Shown here: in pieces, positions 27,014-37,315 of the stretch | Layout: every line of letters begins with the position of its first letter | How positions within the stretch are numbered: position 1 is the first letter of the stretch | The notes under the pieces: model-generated | What the model saw: the letters and a program-made list of their open reading frames with translations, nothing else | Databases searched by the model: none | What the model was told of the DNA's origin: nothing | Translations under genes and position numbers: made by a program | Assembly (NCBI RefSeq): GCF_001905795.1 | Contig: NZ_LIXJ01000020.1 | Coordinates: 1 to 64,000 of the forward strand | Source: Streptomyces sp. CB01580 | GTDB taxonomy: Bacteria > Actinomycetota > Actinomycetes > Streptomycetales > Streptomycetaceae | Length of the DNA: 64,000 nucleotides | Direction of reading: 5' to 3'

Positions 27014-27670
27014 ATGACGTACAGCGGAGCGGTCAAGGTCGGCGGTCGCGCTGACGTACACGAGTTGACGGATCTGATGATCTCCAAGGTCGCCGTGGGG
27101 CCAGGGAACAACAACGCCTATCTGCTGCGCTGTCGGGCCACCGGCGAGCAGCTCCTCATCGACGCGGCCGACGAGGCCGGGACGCTGCTGCGGCTCATCG
27201 GTGACGACGGCATCGCCTCCGTCGTCACCACCCACCGGCACCCCGACCACTGGCAGGCGCTCGGCGAGGTCGTCGCCGCCACTGGAGCGCGTACGTTCGC
27301 CGGCAGGTACGACGCGGAGGGGATCCCGGTCCCGACCGACGTCCTGGTGGACGACAACGACACGATCCGGGTGGGCAGGGTCGAACTGACCGCCCGTCAC
27401 CTCGTCGGCCACACCCCGGGGTCCATCGCGCTCGTCTACGACGACCCGCACGGCGCCCCCCACCTGTTCACCGGGGACTGTCTCTTCCCCGGCGGTGTCG
27501 GCAACACCCGCAAGAACCCCGAGGCGTTCGCGAGCCTGATCCACGACGTGGAGACCAAGCTCTTCGACCAGCTGCCCGACGAGACCTGGGTCTACCCGGG
27601 CCACGGTCACGACACCATGCTCGGTGTCGAACGCCCGCAGCTGCCCGAGTGGCACGCCCGCGGCTGGTGA
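27014..27670 (+). CDS. metallo-beta-lactamase-fold hydrolase
   Basis: 218-aa MBL-fold protein of the glyoxalase II/persulfide dioxygenase-like group. Metal motifs are TTHRHPDHWQAL (HxHxDH, about residues 73-84), HTPGS (about 131-135), FTGDCLF (about 151-157) and VYPGHGHDT (about 194-202). A TAGGCT sequence lies 7 nt before the ATG, again suggesting leaderless transcription. With the mycothiol-dependent isomerase next door, a thiol-adduct (mycothiol conjugate) hydrolase role is plausible but is inference. Confidence 0.88.
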   Translation: MTYSGAVKVGGRADVHELTDLMISKVAVGPGNNNAYLLRCRATGEQLLIDAADEAGTLLRLIGDDGIASVVTTHRHPDHWQALGEVVAATGARTFAGRYDAEGIPVPTDVLVDDNDTIRVGRVELTARHLVGHTPGSIALVYDDPHGAPHLFTGDCLFPGGVGNTRKNPEAFASLIHDVETKLFDQLPDETWVYPGHGHDTMLGVERPQLPEWHARGW

Positions 27671-27897
27671 CACCCGGCCGCTCCCGCGGCCACTTCGCCC
27701 GCGCCGGGCCCATCGGGTCCACGCGGGACGCGCACGTGATTCCGGAGCGCCCCGCCCCTTCCGCCTCCCGGCGGACACGGGCCGGGGCGCTCCCCCGTGT
27801 CCCCGTCGCAGGCGGTACGGGTGCGGGGGCGCGCCCCTCATGGCAACCGGCCGACGGCAACCACGGCAGGCGACAACCACGGCAGGCGACAACCGCG

Positions 27898-28884
27898 TCA
27901 GGCGTCGATACCGGCCTTCTCGTCCGCGGCCGCTTCGGCCTGCTTCCGCTTCCGGTCGGCGATCAGGCTGGTGATCGTGGTGATCACCAGGACACCGCAG
28001 ATGACGCCGAGCGAGACCGGTATCGAGATCTCGGGGACGTGCACCCCGGACTCGTGCAGCGCGTGCAGCACCAGCTTCACGCCGATGAAGCCGAGGATCA
28101 CCGAGAGCCCGTAGCTGAGGTGGACCAGCTTCTTCAGCAGGCCGCCGATCAGGAAGTACAGCTGTCGCAGCCCCATCAGGGCGAAGGCGTTCGCCGTGAA
28201 CACGATGTACGGGTCCTGGGTCAGGCCGAAGATCGCGGGGATGGAGTCCAGGGCGAACAGCACATCGGTGGTGCCGATGGCGAGCATGACGACCATCAGC
28301 GGCGTCAGGACGCGTTTGCCCTTGTCGCGTATGAAGAGCTTGGTGCCGTGATACCGGTCGGCGACCCCGAAGCGGCGCTCGATCGACTTGAGAAGGCGGT
28401 TCTCCTCGAACTCCTCCCCTTCTTCGTCGGCCCGCGCCTCCTGGACGAGCTTCCAGGCGGTGTAGATCAGGAACGCGCCGAAGATGTAGAAGACCCAGGA
28501 GAAGTTGGCGATGACCGCGGCGCCCGCGGCGATGAAGACCGCTCGGAGCACCAGCGCGATCAGCACGCCGACGAGCAGCACCCGCTGCTGGAGATGGGAG
28601 GGGACCGAGAACTTCGCCATGATCAGGACGAAGACGAACAGGTTGTCGACGCTGAGCGACTTCTCCGTGATGAAGCCCGCGAAGAACTCGCCCGACGCCC
28701 GGCTGTCGCCGAAGACCAGCAGGCCGAGCCCGAAGAGCACGGCCAGCGTGATCCAGATGATCGTCCAGATTCCGGCTTCTTTGGTCGACACGTCATGGGG
28801 CCTGCGCCCGATGAAGAAGTCGACGGCGATGAGGGCCGACAGACCGAGAATGGTCAGCGCCCAGAGGGTCCATGAAACGTCCAC
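27898..28884 (-). CDS. TerC-family integral membrane protein, probable metal exporter
   Basis: 328-aa protein with about nine membrane segments. The TerC signatures are ITEKSLSVDNLFVFVLIM (about residues 72-89) and GTTDVLFALDSIPAIFGLT (about 204-222), whose acidic residues line the likely metal site. Members such as YkoY/YceF export manganese and metallate secreted enzymes. GTG start with GGAGG 4 nt upstream. A yybP-ykoY-type riboswitch precedes it, which argues for a manganese-export or Mn-homeostasis job rather than tellurium resistance. Confidence 0.9.
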   Translation of the reverse strand: MDVSWTLWALTILGLSALIAVDFFIGRRPHDVSTKEAGIWTIIWITLAVLFGLGLLVFGDSRASGEFFAGFITEKSLSVDNLFVFVLIMAKFSVPSHLQQRVLLVGVLIALVLRAVFIAAGAAVIANFSWVFYIFGAFLIYTAWKLVQEARADEEGEEFEENRLLKSIERRFGVADRYHGTKLFIRDKGKRVLTPLMVVMLAIGTTDVLFALDSIPAIFGLTQDPYIVFTANAFALMGLRQLYFLIGGLLKKLVHLSYGLSVILGFIGVKLVLHALHESGVHVPEISIPVSLGVICGVLVITTITSLIADRKRKQAEAAADEKAGIDA

Positions 28885-28888
28885 TGCG

Positions 28889-29042
28889 CCTCCGGCAGTT
28901 CACTACGGCTACTGATTCAGCGTCGTCGCTGCCGGAGGTCTCTTCCGCCCGGGCGCGCGATGCGCACCAGGACCGGCGCCCCGGGACCGGTCAGGGTCCG
29001 TACTGACGGGAACGCCGCGTGTGGGAGTACTCCCCTCCGCCC
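28889..29042 (-). promoter_or_regulatory. yybP-ykoY (manganese) riboswitch and expression platform
   Basis: The leader of the terC-like gene carries the two invariant blocks of this class on the minus strand: GGGGAGTA (29035-29028) and AGAGACC (28943-28937). A P1 helix flanks them, GGCGGAGG pairing with CCTCCGGC with one bulged base, and a hairpin CCGTCAGTACGG lies between. The 3' P1 strand and following bases (28938-28929, CCTCCGGCAG) are a perfect 10-nt complement of the sequence holding the Shine-Dalgarno (28898-28889, CTGCCGGAGG). Ligand-stabilised P1 would therefore free the RBS, giving a translational ON switch. Confidence 0.85.
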
Positions 29043-29169
29043 AAGAAACAGTACAGGAAACACCAAAGGAAGGTAAAGAGACTCCTAAAGGATCACCAAA
29101 ACACCAGGCCGGAGGTGGTGTGAAGGAGGGCGGGGCGGTGTGGTCAGGGGCCGCTCGGCGCGCCGCGGC

Positions 29170-31119
29170 TCAGCGGCGCCAGGTGCTGCGGGCCGCGGCC
29201 ACCTGGGCCAGGACGTCGTCGAGCACCCGGCTGCCGGGCGGCACCCTGAGCGGCTCGTACGTCCAGGCGTGGCCCACCCAGGGGTCGGCCAGGTGGTCGT
29301 CGGCGACCGGGGTGAGCCGGAGCAGCGAGCGCCACAGCGGATCGAGCACCGGCCCGTAGGCGGCGGCGTCCTCGCGGTCCGCGACCATCAGCAGATGGAC
29401 GCCGACCGAAGGCCCCTCGTCGGCCAGGTAGCGCAGTTGGGTGACGGCCCGGTCGTCGAAGCCGTGGGGGAAGTCGTTGACGATCAGCAGGTGCTGGCCG
29501 GTGTCCACGTCCGGCGGCAGCGAGTCGGCGGCGCCCGCCCGGATGGCCATCTGGACCAGGTCCACGCGCCGGGTGAGCCGGGCGAGGACCGAGGTGACCC
29601 CTCCGGGGCCCGCTGCGGGCGGCTCGACGAGCGCCCCGGACCGGACCAGCGGGGCGAGCGGTCCGGCCGCCGCGCCCGCGGGGTCGATGACGTGCACGGA
29701 GAACTCGTCGGCCGGGTACACGGCCAGCAGCCGGGCCGCGTGCGCGACGGCGCTCTCCATGGCCAGACGGCGCAGTTGCGCGGTGTCCGCCAGGGCCGCC
29801 GCCCCGGACGCCGTGCGGCCGCTGTCGACCCAGATACCGCGCTCCAACGGGAGCCGTACCAGCAGCGGGATACGCAGACCGGTGGCCTCGGGCAGATGGA
29901 GGTCGCCGATCCGCAGTGCCATGGGGATCTCCATCGGGACGCGGTAGGCGTGCCAGACGGGGTTGTCCCATCCCGCGTACGCGGTGGGGAGCGCGGGTTC
30001 CACCACGGCGGCTTCGGCGGTGAGCTGCGCGATGTCGCGGTCGAGTGCCTCCTTCGCCCGGGAGGTGAGTTCGTCGCGCTTGGCACGGGCCTGTTCACGG
30101 GCCCGGTCCCCGGCGCCGCCGATCCGGTTGCGCGGGTCGGACAGCGTCCGGTCGAGTTCCTGCTCCATGCGGGACTCGGCGAATTCGACGGCGCTGCGGT
30201 ACGCGGCGGTGGTGCGGGCCAGATCTTCGAACATGCCCCAGATCTGGTTGTAGAGGCGCTCCTCCATGGACCAGCCGGTGGCGTCCCCGGCGACGGGCTG
30301 GGCGGGGCTGCCGGGCGCGGCGGGCAGCGCGGTGGGAGGGGGCGGCGGGGGTGCGGAGGTCTGGCGGCGCGGGTGGGTGTAGTCGACGGGGCCGCCCGTG
30401 GCGGCGGTGCCCGGCGGCGGGGCGGGCTGGGTGAGTGGCTCGGCCCCGGGGGTCGTGGGCGGGGCGGCAGGGACCGGGGGGACGTCCGGGGCCGGTGCGG
30501 GGCGCGGGCCGTGGCCGACGCGATCACCGTCCGGGGTGCGGGGCGGCGGCGGTGCGACCGTGCGGGCCGTCGCGCGGGTGACGGCTTCCTGGATCGAGTG
30601 GGCCAGCTCGGCCGCCCCGTTCAGGCCCTGGTCGGCGAGCATGGCGGCGAGGCCGCCCGCGTAGCCCTGGCCGATGGCGCGGACCTTCCAGGCGCCCTGG
30701 CGGCGGTAGAGCTCCAGGGCCGCGACGGCCGATTCGGTGTCGAGCCCGGTGAGGGTGAAGGTGGCGATCTCGTCGCCGTCGAGCCCGGTGACCGCGACGA
30801 AGGGCGCGGCGACCGCGCCGAAGCGGACCGGGCCGCCGATGCCCGTGGGCAGGGCCAGCAGCACGGTGATCCGGTGCACCTCGGCCGGCACGGCGTCGAG
30901 GTCGGCGGCGAGCCGGTGGCCGGCGGCGGCCTGGCGGGGAACTTCGAGCCCGGGCAGCCGGGGCGCGCCGGGGTGGGCGACCCATTCGGCGCCGTGGACG
31001 GTGCCGTTCTCGTCGGCGAGCGTGACACCTGCCACGACGGGCGTGCCGGCCGATACCCGGATCTCCAGTCGGGTCTGGGGCAAGGTGTGGTTCTGCCCCC
31101 GGACCAGCTCGGCCGTCAT
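29170..31119 (-). CDS. TerD-domain protein fused to a degenerate FtsK/HerA-like ATPase domain
   Basis: 649-aa protein in three parts. Residues 1-190 are a TerD-like domain (TAELVRGQNHTLPQ start, with LDGDEIATFTLTGLDTESAV). Residues 190-270 are a Pro/Ala-rich linker. The rest has a charged helical segment (about 290-365) followed by an FtsK/HerA-like fold with LLIVNDFPHGFDD (Walker-B-like) and GVHLLMVADREDA. I see no Walker A GxxxxGK, so ATP hydrolysis is doubtful. TerD/FtsK-like fusions are known from comparative studies of Ter stress systems. Start at the ATG at 31119. Same strand and 194 bp from a separate TerD gene. Confidence 0.8.
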   Translation of the reverse strand: MTAELVRGQNHTLPQTRLEIRVSAGTPVVAGVTLADENGTVHGAEWVAHPGAPRLPGLEVPRQAAAGHRLAADLDAVPAEVHRITVLLALPTGIGGPVRFGAVAAPFVAVTGLDGDEIATFTLTGLDTESAVAALELYRRQGAWKVRAIGQGYAGGLAAMLADQGLNGAAELAHSIQEAVTRATARTVAPPPPRTPDGDRVGHGPRPAPAPDVPPVPAAPPTTPGAEPLTQPAPPPGTAATGGPVDYTHPRRQTSAPPPPPPTALPAAPGSPAQPVAGDATGWSMEERLYNQIWGMFEDLARTTAAYRSAVEFAESRMEQELDRTLSDPRNRIGGAGDRAREQARAKRDELTSRAKEALDRDIAQLTAEAAVVEPALPTAYAGWDNPVWHAYRVPMEIPMALRIGDLHLPEATGLRIPLLVRLPLERGIWVDSGRTASGAAALADTAQLRRLAMESAVAHAARLLAVYPADEFSVHVIDPAGAAAGPLAPLVRSGALVEPPAAGPGGVTSVLARLTRRVDLVQMAIRAGAADSLPPDVDTGQHLLIVNDFPHGFDDRAVTQLRYLADEGPSVGVHLLMVADREDAAAYGPVLDPLWRSLLRLTPVADDHLADPWVGHAWTYEPLRVPPGSRVLDDVLAQVAAARSTWRR

Positions 31120-31312
31120 TGCCCTGTCCCCTCGACGAGTTGCTGCTGCGCTGTGCGGTGTCGCCCGGTGCCGTGCGGCACCATGTGATGCAGCTCCCGG
31201 CGGCCGTTGCCTCCGGGAGCTGCGCGTATCCATGTCGGCCGGCTGGTCCGGCCGTGCTCACGCACCGGGGGCGACAGGGAGCGGGAGCTCCGCCTCCTGC
31301 CACCCCAGGCCG

Positions 31313-31891
31313 TTACAGATGCGGCAGGATCGCCGGCATCAGGTCCTGGAAGGTACGGCCGTTGGCCGGGTTGCCGAGGGCGGTCATCTGCCATCCGTTC
31401 CCCGAACGGTGCACCTTCGCCATGATCTGGGCGGTGTACTGCCCGCCGCCGTCCAGCGTGTAGCGGGCGAGCTCCTGCCCGTTGGTCTCGTCGACGAGGC
31501 GGCAGAAGGCGTTCTGCACCTCCTGGAACGTCTGGCCGGTGAAGGAGTTCACCGTGAAGACGATCTGGTCGATGTGGACCGGCACGCGCTGGAGGTCGAC
31601 GAGGATCGCCTCGTCGTCGCCGCCCGAACCGGCGCCTCCGACCAGGTTGTCCCCGGTGTGCTTGACCGATCCGTCGTCACTGACGAGGTGGCGGAAGAAG
31701 ACCACGTCGACCGGCTGCTTGTCGGCGAACAGCACCGCCGACGCGTCGAGGTCGATCTCCCGCGTGCGCGAGCCGAACAGGCCGCGGCGCGGTGCCGCCT
31801 GCCAGCCGAGCCCCATCCGCACCGCGGTCAGGGTTCCCCCGTCGCTCTTCTGCAGGCTGATGGCCTGGCCCTTGGTCATATTGACCGTCAC
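31313..31891 (-). CDS. TerD-family stress protein
   Basis: 192-aa cytoplasmic TerD/TerZ-type calcium-binding fold. Conserved pieces are MTKGQAISLQK (about residues 5-15), REIDLDASAVLF (about 41-52), HTGDNLVGGAGSGGDDEAI (about 74-92) and NAFCRLVDETNGQELARY (about 127-144); the Asp-rich loops are the Ca2+ sites of the family. I use the GTG at 31891 because GAGAGGGGA lies 6 nt upstream; the ATG at 31879 lacks one. Its promoter matches the DNA-damage class (31945-31967), tying this Ter protein to the repair genes around it. Confidence 0.9.
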   Translation of the reverse strand: MTVNMTKGQAISLQKSDGGTLTAVRMGLGWQAAPRRGLFGSRTREIDLDASAVLFADKQPVDVVFFRHLVSDDGSVKHTGDNLVGGAGSGGDDEAILVDLQRVPVHIDQIVFTVNSFTGQTFQEVQNAFCRLVDETNGQELARYTLDGGGQYTAQIMAKVHRSGNGWQMTALGNPANGRTFQDLMPAILPHL

Positions 31892-31944
31892 GCGCTGTCC
31901 CCTCTCGGCTTGCCCCGCAACCATCCGTGCGCGGTGTTCTCAGC

Positions 31945-31967
31945 ACCCTACGCAGTCGCACTGACAA
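31945..31967 (-). promoter_or_regulatory. RecA-independent DNA-damage-type promoter of the terD gene
   Basis: Minus strand TTGTCAGTG (31967-31959), 8 nt, TAGGGT (31950-31945): an exact match to tTGTCRGTG-N8-TAnnnT. It lies in the gap after uvrB, 53 nt upstream of the terD GTG, leaving a leader of about 47 nt with its own RBS. Confidence 0.75.
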
Positions 31968-32023
31968 CGAGGCTGCTTGAGGTGTTTTTGTGTCGGTCCT
32001 GCAACACATCGACCGCCTGGCGG

Positions 32024-34138
<2,115 letters not shown>

Positions 34139-34144
34139 GACACC

Positions 34145-34167
34145 ACCGTACGACCCCCCACTGACAA
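34145..34167 (-). promoter_or_regulatory. RecA-independent DNA-damage-type promoter of uvrB
   Basis: Minus strand TTGTCAGTG (34167-34159), 8 nt, TACGGT (34150-34145): full match to tTGTCRGTG-N8-TAnnnT. The -10 ends 6 nt before the ATG, with no room for an RBS. Confidence 0.8.
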
Positions 34168-34225
34168 CCGGGTCCGCTCGGCCGTCACGCCGGTCCCGGA
34201 ACCTGCGGCGGGCGCCGGACCTGGG

Positions 34226-35113
34226 TCACCAGTCTCCGGGCGGTGCGGGGTCGCGCGGGCGGGAGTGGAACGAGGCCGGGTCGGCGTACGTACCGAAGCT
34301 GGGGACCTGCCGCCGTGCCGGGGCTCCGACCGGTCCGTCGGCCCCGCCCCCGGCCCTGGTGTCGTTCCAGTCCGGGGTGCCCATCACCATCAGGGGGTCG
34401 AACATCACGACGACGGCGGCGAGCAGCAGGAAGCAGCCGGGGCCGACCAGCAGCGGCAGGAGGGGCACGGTCGAGCTGTCGGTGGCGGCGTCGCCGGTCA
34501 GGGCGGCCGGGTGCAGATGGACGCTGAGCGCGGCCATGCCCGTGTAGTGCATGCCGCTCACTGCGACGGCCATGACGACGCTGGCGCCGAGACCGCCCAG
34601 GAAGCCCTGCACGGAGACGGCCGCCCAGAGCGCGGTCGTGGCGGCCACCACGGCGATGACGACGGAGAGCACCACGGTGAGCGTGTCGTACTCCAGCCGT
34701 CCCTCCAGTCGCATTCCGGCCATGCCCAGGTAGTGCATGGTGGCCATGCCGAGCCCGGTGATGGTGCCTCCGGTCACCAGTGCCATGCGGGTGGCGCGCC
34801 GGTATCCGACGACGAAGATCCCGACGGCGACCATGCCGATGACGACCGCGAGGCTGGCGAAGGTGATCGGCTTGTCGTAGCCGATGGTCACCCCGTCGAT
34901 GGTGAAGCCCATCATCGCGACGAAGTGCATCGTCCATATGCCGGAGCCGATGGAGGTCGCGCCGAGGGCCAGCCAGCCCGCCTTGAAGGAACGCTCGGTG
35001 CGCAGCGAACGGGTCGTGCAGCGCAGCCCGAGGGCCGCGCTGAGACAGGCCATCAGAAAGGCCGCGACGGGCGTCACCGCGCCGTAGCTGAAACCATCGA
35101 TCGTGCCCTGCAT
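34226..35113 (-). CDS. MHYT-domain integral membrane protein
   Basis: 295-aa sensor-like membrane protein with seven predicted membrane segments. The MHYT signature occurs three times: WTMHFVAMMGF (about residues 60-70), ATMHYLGMAGM (about 124-134) and GMHYTGMAAL (about 184-193). These His/Met motifs are proposed to bind a metal (probably copper) and sense a diatomic gas. The protein stops after the sensor with only a Pro/Gly-rich tail of about 55 residues, and no GGDEF, EAL or kinase domain follows, so an output partner is missing from the chain. Divergent from the phosphodiesterase gene. Confidence 0.9.
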   Translation of the reverse strand: MQGTIDGFSYGAVTPVAAFLMACLSAALGLRCTTRSLRTERSFKAGWLALGATSIGSGIWTMHFVAMMGFTIDGVTIGYDKPITFASLAVVIGMVAVGIFVVGYRRATRMALVTGGTITGLGMATMHYLGMAGMRLEGRLEYDTLTVVLSVVIAVVAATTALWAAVSVQGFLGGLGASVVMAVAVSGMHYTGMAALSVHLHPAALTGDAATDSSTVPLLPLLVGPGCFLLLAAVVVMFDPLMVMGTPDWNDTRAGGGADGPVGAPARRQVPSFGTYADPASFHSRPRDPAPPGDW

Positions 35114-35327
35114 GCTCGTACGCCCTTCGCGGAAGCCCGGGTCCGGGGGTGACCCTAAGCCGCGAGGCCCGGCAAACAAACAGAAGAGCTGCATTTTATC
35201 GACATGGAGATCGGCCCGTGACCCGGTCCCGGCGGCGGCCCCGGGTTGTGGCCGTCCTTCGTCTGTCGCCGGCCGGGTCACCACTGGCACTCTCGGCCCG
35301 TCCGTAACTCCGATGCGAGGAGTACAC

Positions 35328-36386
35328 GTGTACGCACGTACCGCAACCGCCTTCGTCGCCGCCGTCCTGCTGGGCGTCGGCGCGCTGCCGATATCGACGG
35401 CCGACGCGCAGACCACGGCCGACGCGCAGACCACGGGAACGAGCACGGTCACGGGTTTACGGGCCGGGAGCGCCCGGACCCCCGTCACCGAACCGCTCAA
35501 CCCGGCCGCCTCGGCCCTCTCGACCGTCCCGGTTGTCTCGGCCGCCACAACTGCCTCGGCCGCTTCCACCATGCCGGTCACTCCGGCCGACGCGGTCGCC
35601 CCGGCCGACGCGGTCGCTCCGGTCGTCTTCGCCCACCGGGGTGCTTCGGCCTACGCCCCGGAGAACACCCTGGCCGCCGTCGACAAGGCCGACATGCTCG
35701 GCTTCGACTGGGTGGAGAACGATGTCCAGCTGACCCGCGACGGTGTGCCGGTGGTCATGCACGACACCGATCTGAGGCGGACCACCGATGCCGAAGAGAT
35801 CTTCCCGGACCGTTCCCCCTGGGCGGTCAAGGACTTCACGGCGGCCGAGATCGCCCGACTGGACGCGGGCAGCTGGTTCGGTCCGCAGTTCACCGGCACC
35901 CGGGTACCGACCCTCACGCAGTACCTGGACCGCGTCGAGCGCAATGACCAGAAGCTGCTGCTGGAGATCAAGAGCCCGGAGATCTACCCGGGGATCGAGA
36001 GGGAGACCCTTCGGGTGCTGCGCCGGAAGGGGTGGCTCGACCGCGCGCACGTCAGGAACAGGCTCGTCGTCCAGAGCTTCGGCGCGGACAGCGTGAAGCG
36101 GGTGCATCAGCAGCGACCGGACGTCACGACCGGCTTCCTCGGGACGCCTCCGGTGGCTGATCTGCCCTCGTACGCGGCGTTCACCGATCAGATCAACCCC
36201 TCGTTCACGTCGGTCTCGGCGGACTACGTGGAGGCGGTGCACGCCCTGAAGGGCGCCCACGGCAAGGTTCTCCGGGTCAACACCTGGACGGTCGACGACG
36301 CGACGAACGCGGTGAGGGCGGCGGGCTTCGGTGTCGACGGGATCATCACGAACAGGCCGGACGTCGTGCGCGAGGCCACGGGCTGA
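35328..36386 (+). CDS. secreted glycerophosphodiester phosphodiesterase
   Basis: 352-aa exported GDPD enzyme that hydrolyses glycerophosphodiesters to glycerol 3-phosphate and an alcohol. GTG at 35328 is preceded by AGGAG with 5-nt spacing; an ATG at 35313 is the alternative. Signal peptide residues 1-27, then a Thr/Ala/Ser-rich spacer of about 70 residues that begins with a duplicated 18-bp unit (ADAQTT repeated). Catalytic motifs are FAHRGASAYAPENT (about 101-114), WVENDVQLTRDG and PVVMHDTDLRRTT. A likely phosphate-scavenging enzyme; no PHO box was identified. Confidence 0.93.
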   Translation: MYARTATAFVAAVLLGVGALPISTADAQTTADAQTTGTSTVTGLRAGSARTPVTEPLNPAASALSTVPVVSAATTASAASTMPVTPADAVAPADAVAPVVFAHRGASAYAPENTLAAVDKADMLGFDWVENDVQLTRDGVPVVMHDTDLRRTTDAEEIFPDRSPWAVKDFTAAEIARLDAGSWFGPQFTGTRVPTLTQYLDRVERNDQKLLLEIKSPEIYPGIERETLRVLRRKGWLDRAHVRNRLVVQSFGADSVKRVHQQRPDVTTGFLGTPPVADLPSYAAFTDQINPSFTSVSADYVEAVHALKGAHGKVLRVNTWTVDDATNAVRAAGFGVDGIITNRPDVVREATG

Positions 36387-36532
36387 CGACGGCGCGCAGC
36401 GGCGGACGGCGGCGCGCACTGCTCGATGGCGGCGCGCGCGGTTGTCCGCGGCGCGCGTCGGCGGGCCCCGGTCCGCCGGACCGGGGCCGGGGGCCGGGGG
36501 CCGGTGTCAGCCGGGGCCAGGGCCGGGGGCCG

Positions 36533-36555
36533 GTGTCAGTGGTCGGTCGTACGGT
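36533..36555 (+). promoter_or_regulatory. RecA-independent DNA-damage-type promoter of ogt
   Basis: GTGTCAGTG (36533-36541), 8 nt, TACGGT (36550-36555). It matches tTGTCRGTG-N8-TAnnnT except for the weakly conserved first base, and the -10 ends 7 nt before the ATG at 36563. The preceding sequence holds a second GTGTCAG copy (about 36513) without a -10. Confidence 0.78.
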
Positions 36556-36562
36556 GGTTCCC

Positions 36563-37105
36563 ATGAACAGCAACGGGGTTGTCGAGTGGGCCGTCGTCGA
36601 GAGCGACATCGGCCCGCTGCTGCTCGCCGCGACCGGTACGGGGCTGGTGAACGTGGTCTTCCACGCCCGCCCCGAGGTGCGGGAGAGGGCACTCGCACAG
36701 TTGCGGGCGCGGCTCGGTGCAGAACCGGTGGAAAATCCCGGTTCCGCACGGCTCGCCGGGCCGATACGCGAGCTCGCGGCGTATTTCCGGGGTTCGCCGC
36801 GGGAGTTCTCGCTCGAACTGGACTGGTCGCTGACCTCCGGCTTCAACCGCCAGGTGCTGCGTGAACTGGCGGTGGGCGTGCCGTACGGGACCGTCGTCGG
36901 CTACGGCGACCTGGCCGCGCGCGTGGGGCAGCCGAGGGCGGCACAGGCGGTGGGGGCGGCCATGGGCTCCAATCCCCTGCCGGTGGTGGTGCCGTGCCAC
37001 CGGGTGGTGGAGAGCGACGGCGGACTGGGCGGGTTCGGCGGCGGGCTCGACACCAAGCGGAAGCTGCTGGCCCTGGAAGGCGTGCTGCCGCAGCCGCTGT
37101 TCTGA
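36563..37105 (+). CDS. ogt: methylated-DNA--protein-cysteine methyltransferase
   Basis: Suicide repair protein that removes alkyl groups from O6-alkylguanine. 180 aa; the acceptor site VVPCHRVV puts the active cysteine at about residue 145, followed by GGLGGFGGGLDTKRKLLALE. The helix-turn-helix DNA-binding stretch with the Arg finger is VPYGTVVGYGDLAARVGQPRAAQAVG (about residues 107-131). I start it at the ATG at 36563 because the in-frame GTG at 36533 lies inside the promoter -35. Likely leaderless. No Ada N-terminal domain, so it is Ogt/AGT type. Confidence 0.94.
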   Translation: MNSNGVVEWAVVESDIGPLLLAATGTGLVNVVFHARPEVRERALAQLRARLGAEPVENPGSARLAGPIRELAAYFRGSPREFSLELDWSLTSGFNRQVLRELAVGVPYGTVVGYGDLAARVGQPRAAQAVGAAMGSNPLPVVVPCHRVVESDGGLGGFGGGLDTKRKLLALEGVLPQPLF

Positions 37106-37315
37106 CGTCCTGGCGTGGGCCATCTTCTGCTCACATGCTCCGGCGCGCCCGTGCTCCGGCACTCCGGCACGGCTGGTTCCCGTGCTTCGCTCCGGGCGGT
37201 GAGGCCGCGGCGCGGTGCCGTACGCCGTACGGAGCCCGAGCGCGCACACCTCCGTTCCACGCCCGCGTCGCACGGCCGCATTTCGTACCCGTGTGCGGGC
37301 TGACACACTGCGTCA

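Noticed and set aside
36533..37105. GTG at 36533 as the ogt start
   Set aside because: It lies inside the -35 block of the promoter, and the ATG at 36563 follows the -10 at leaderless distance.
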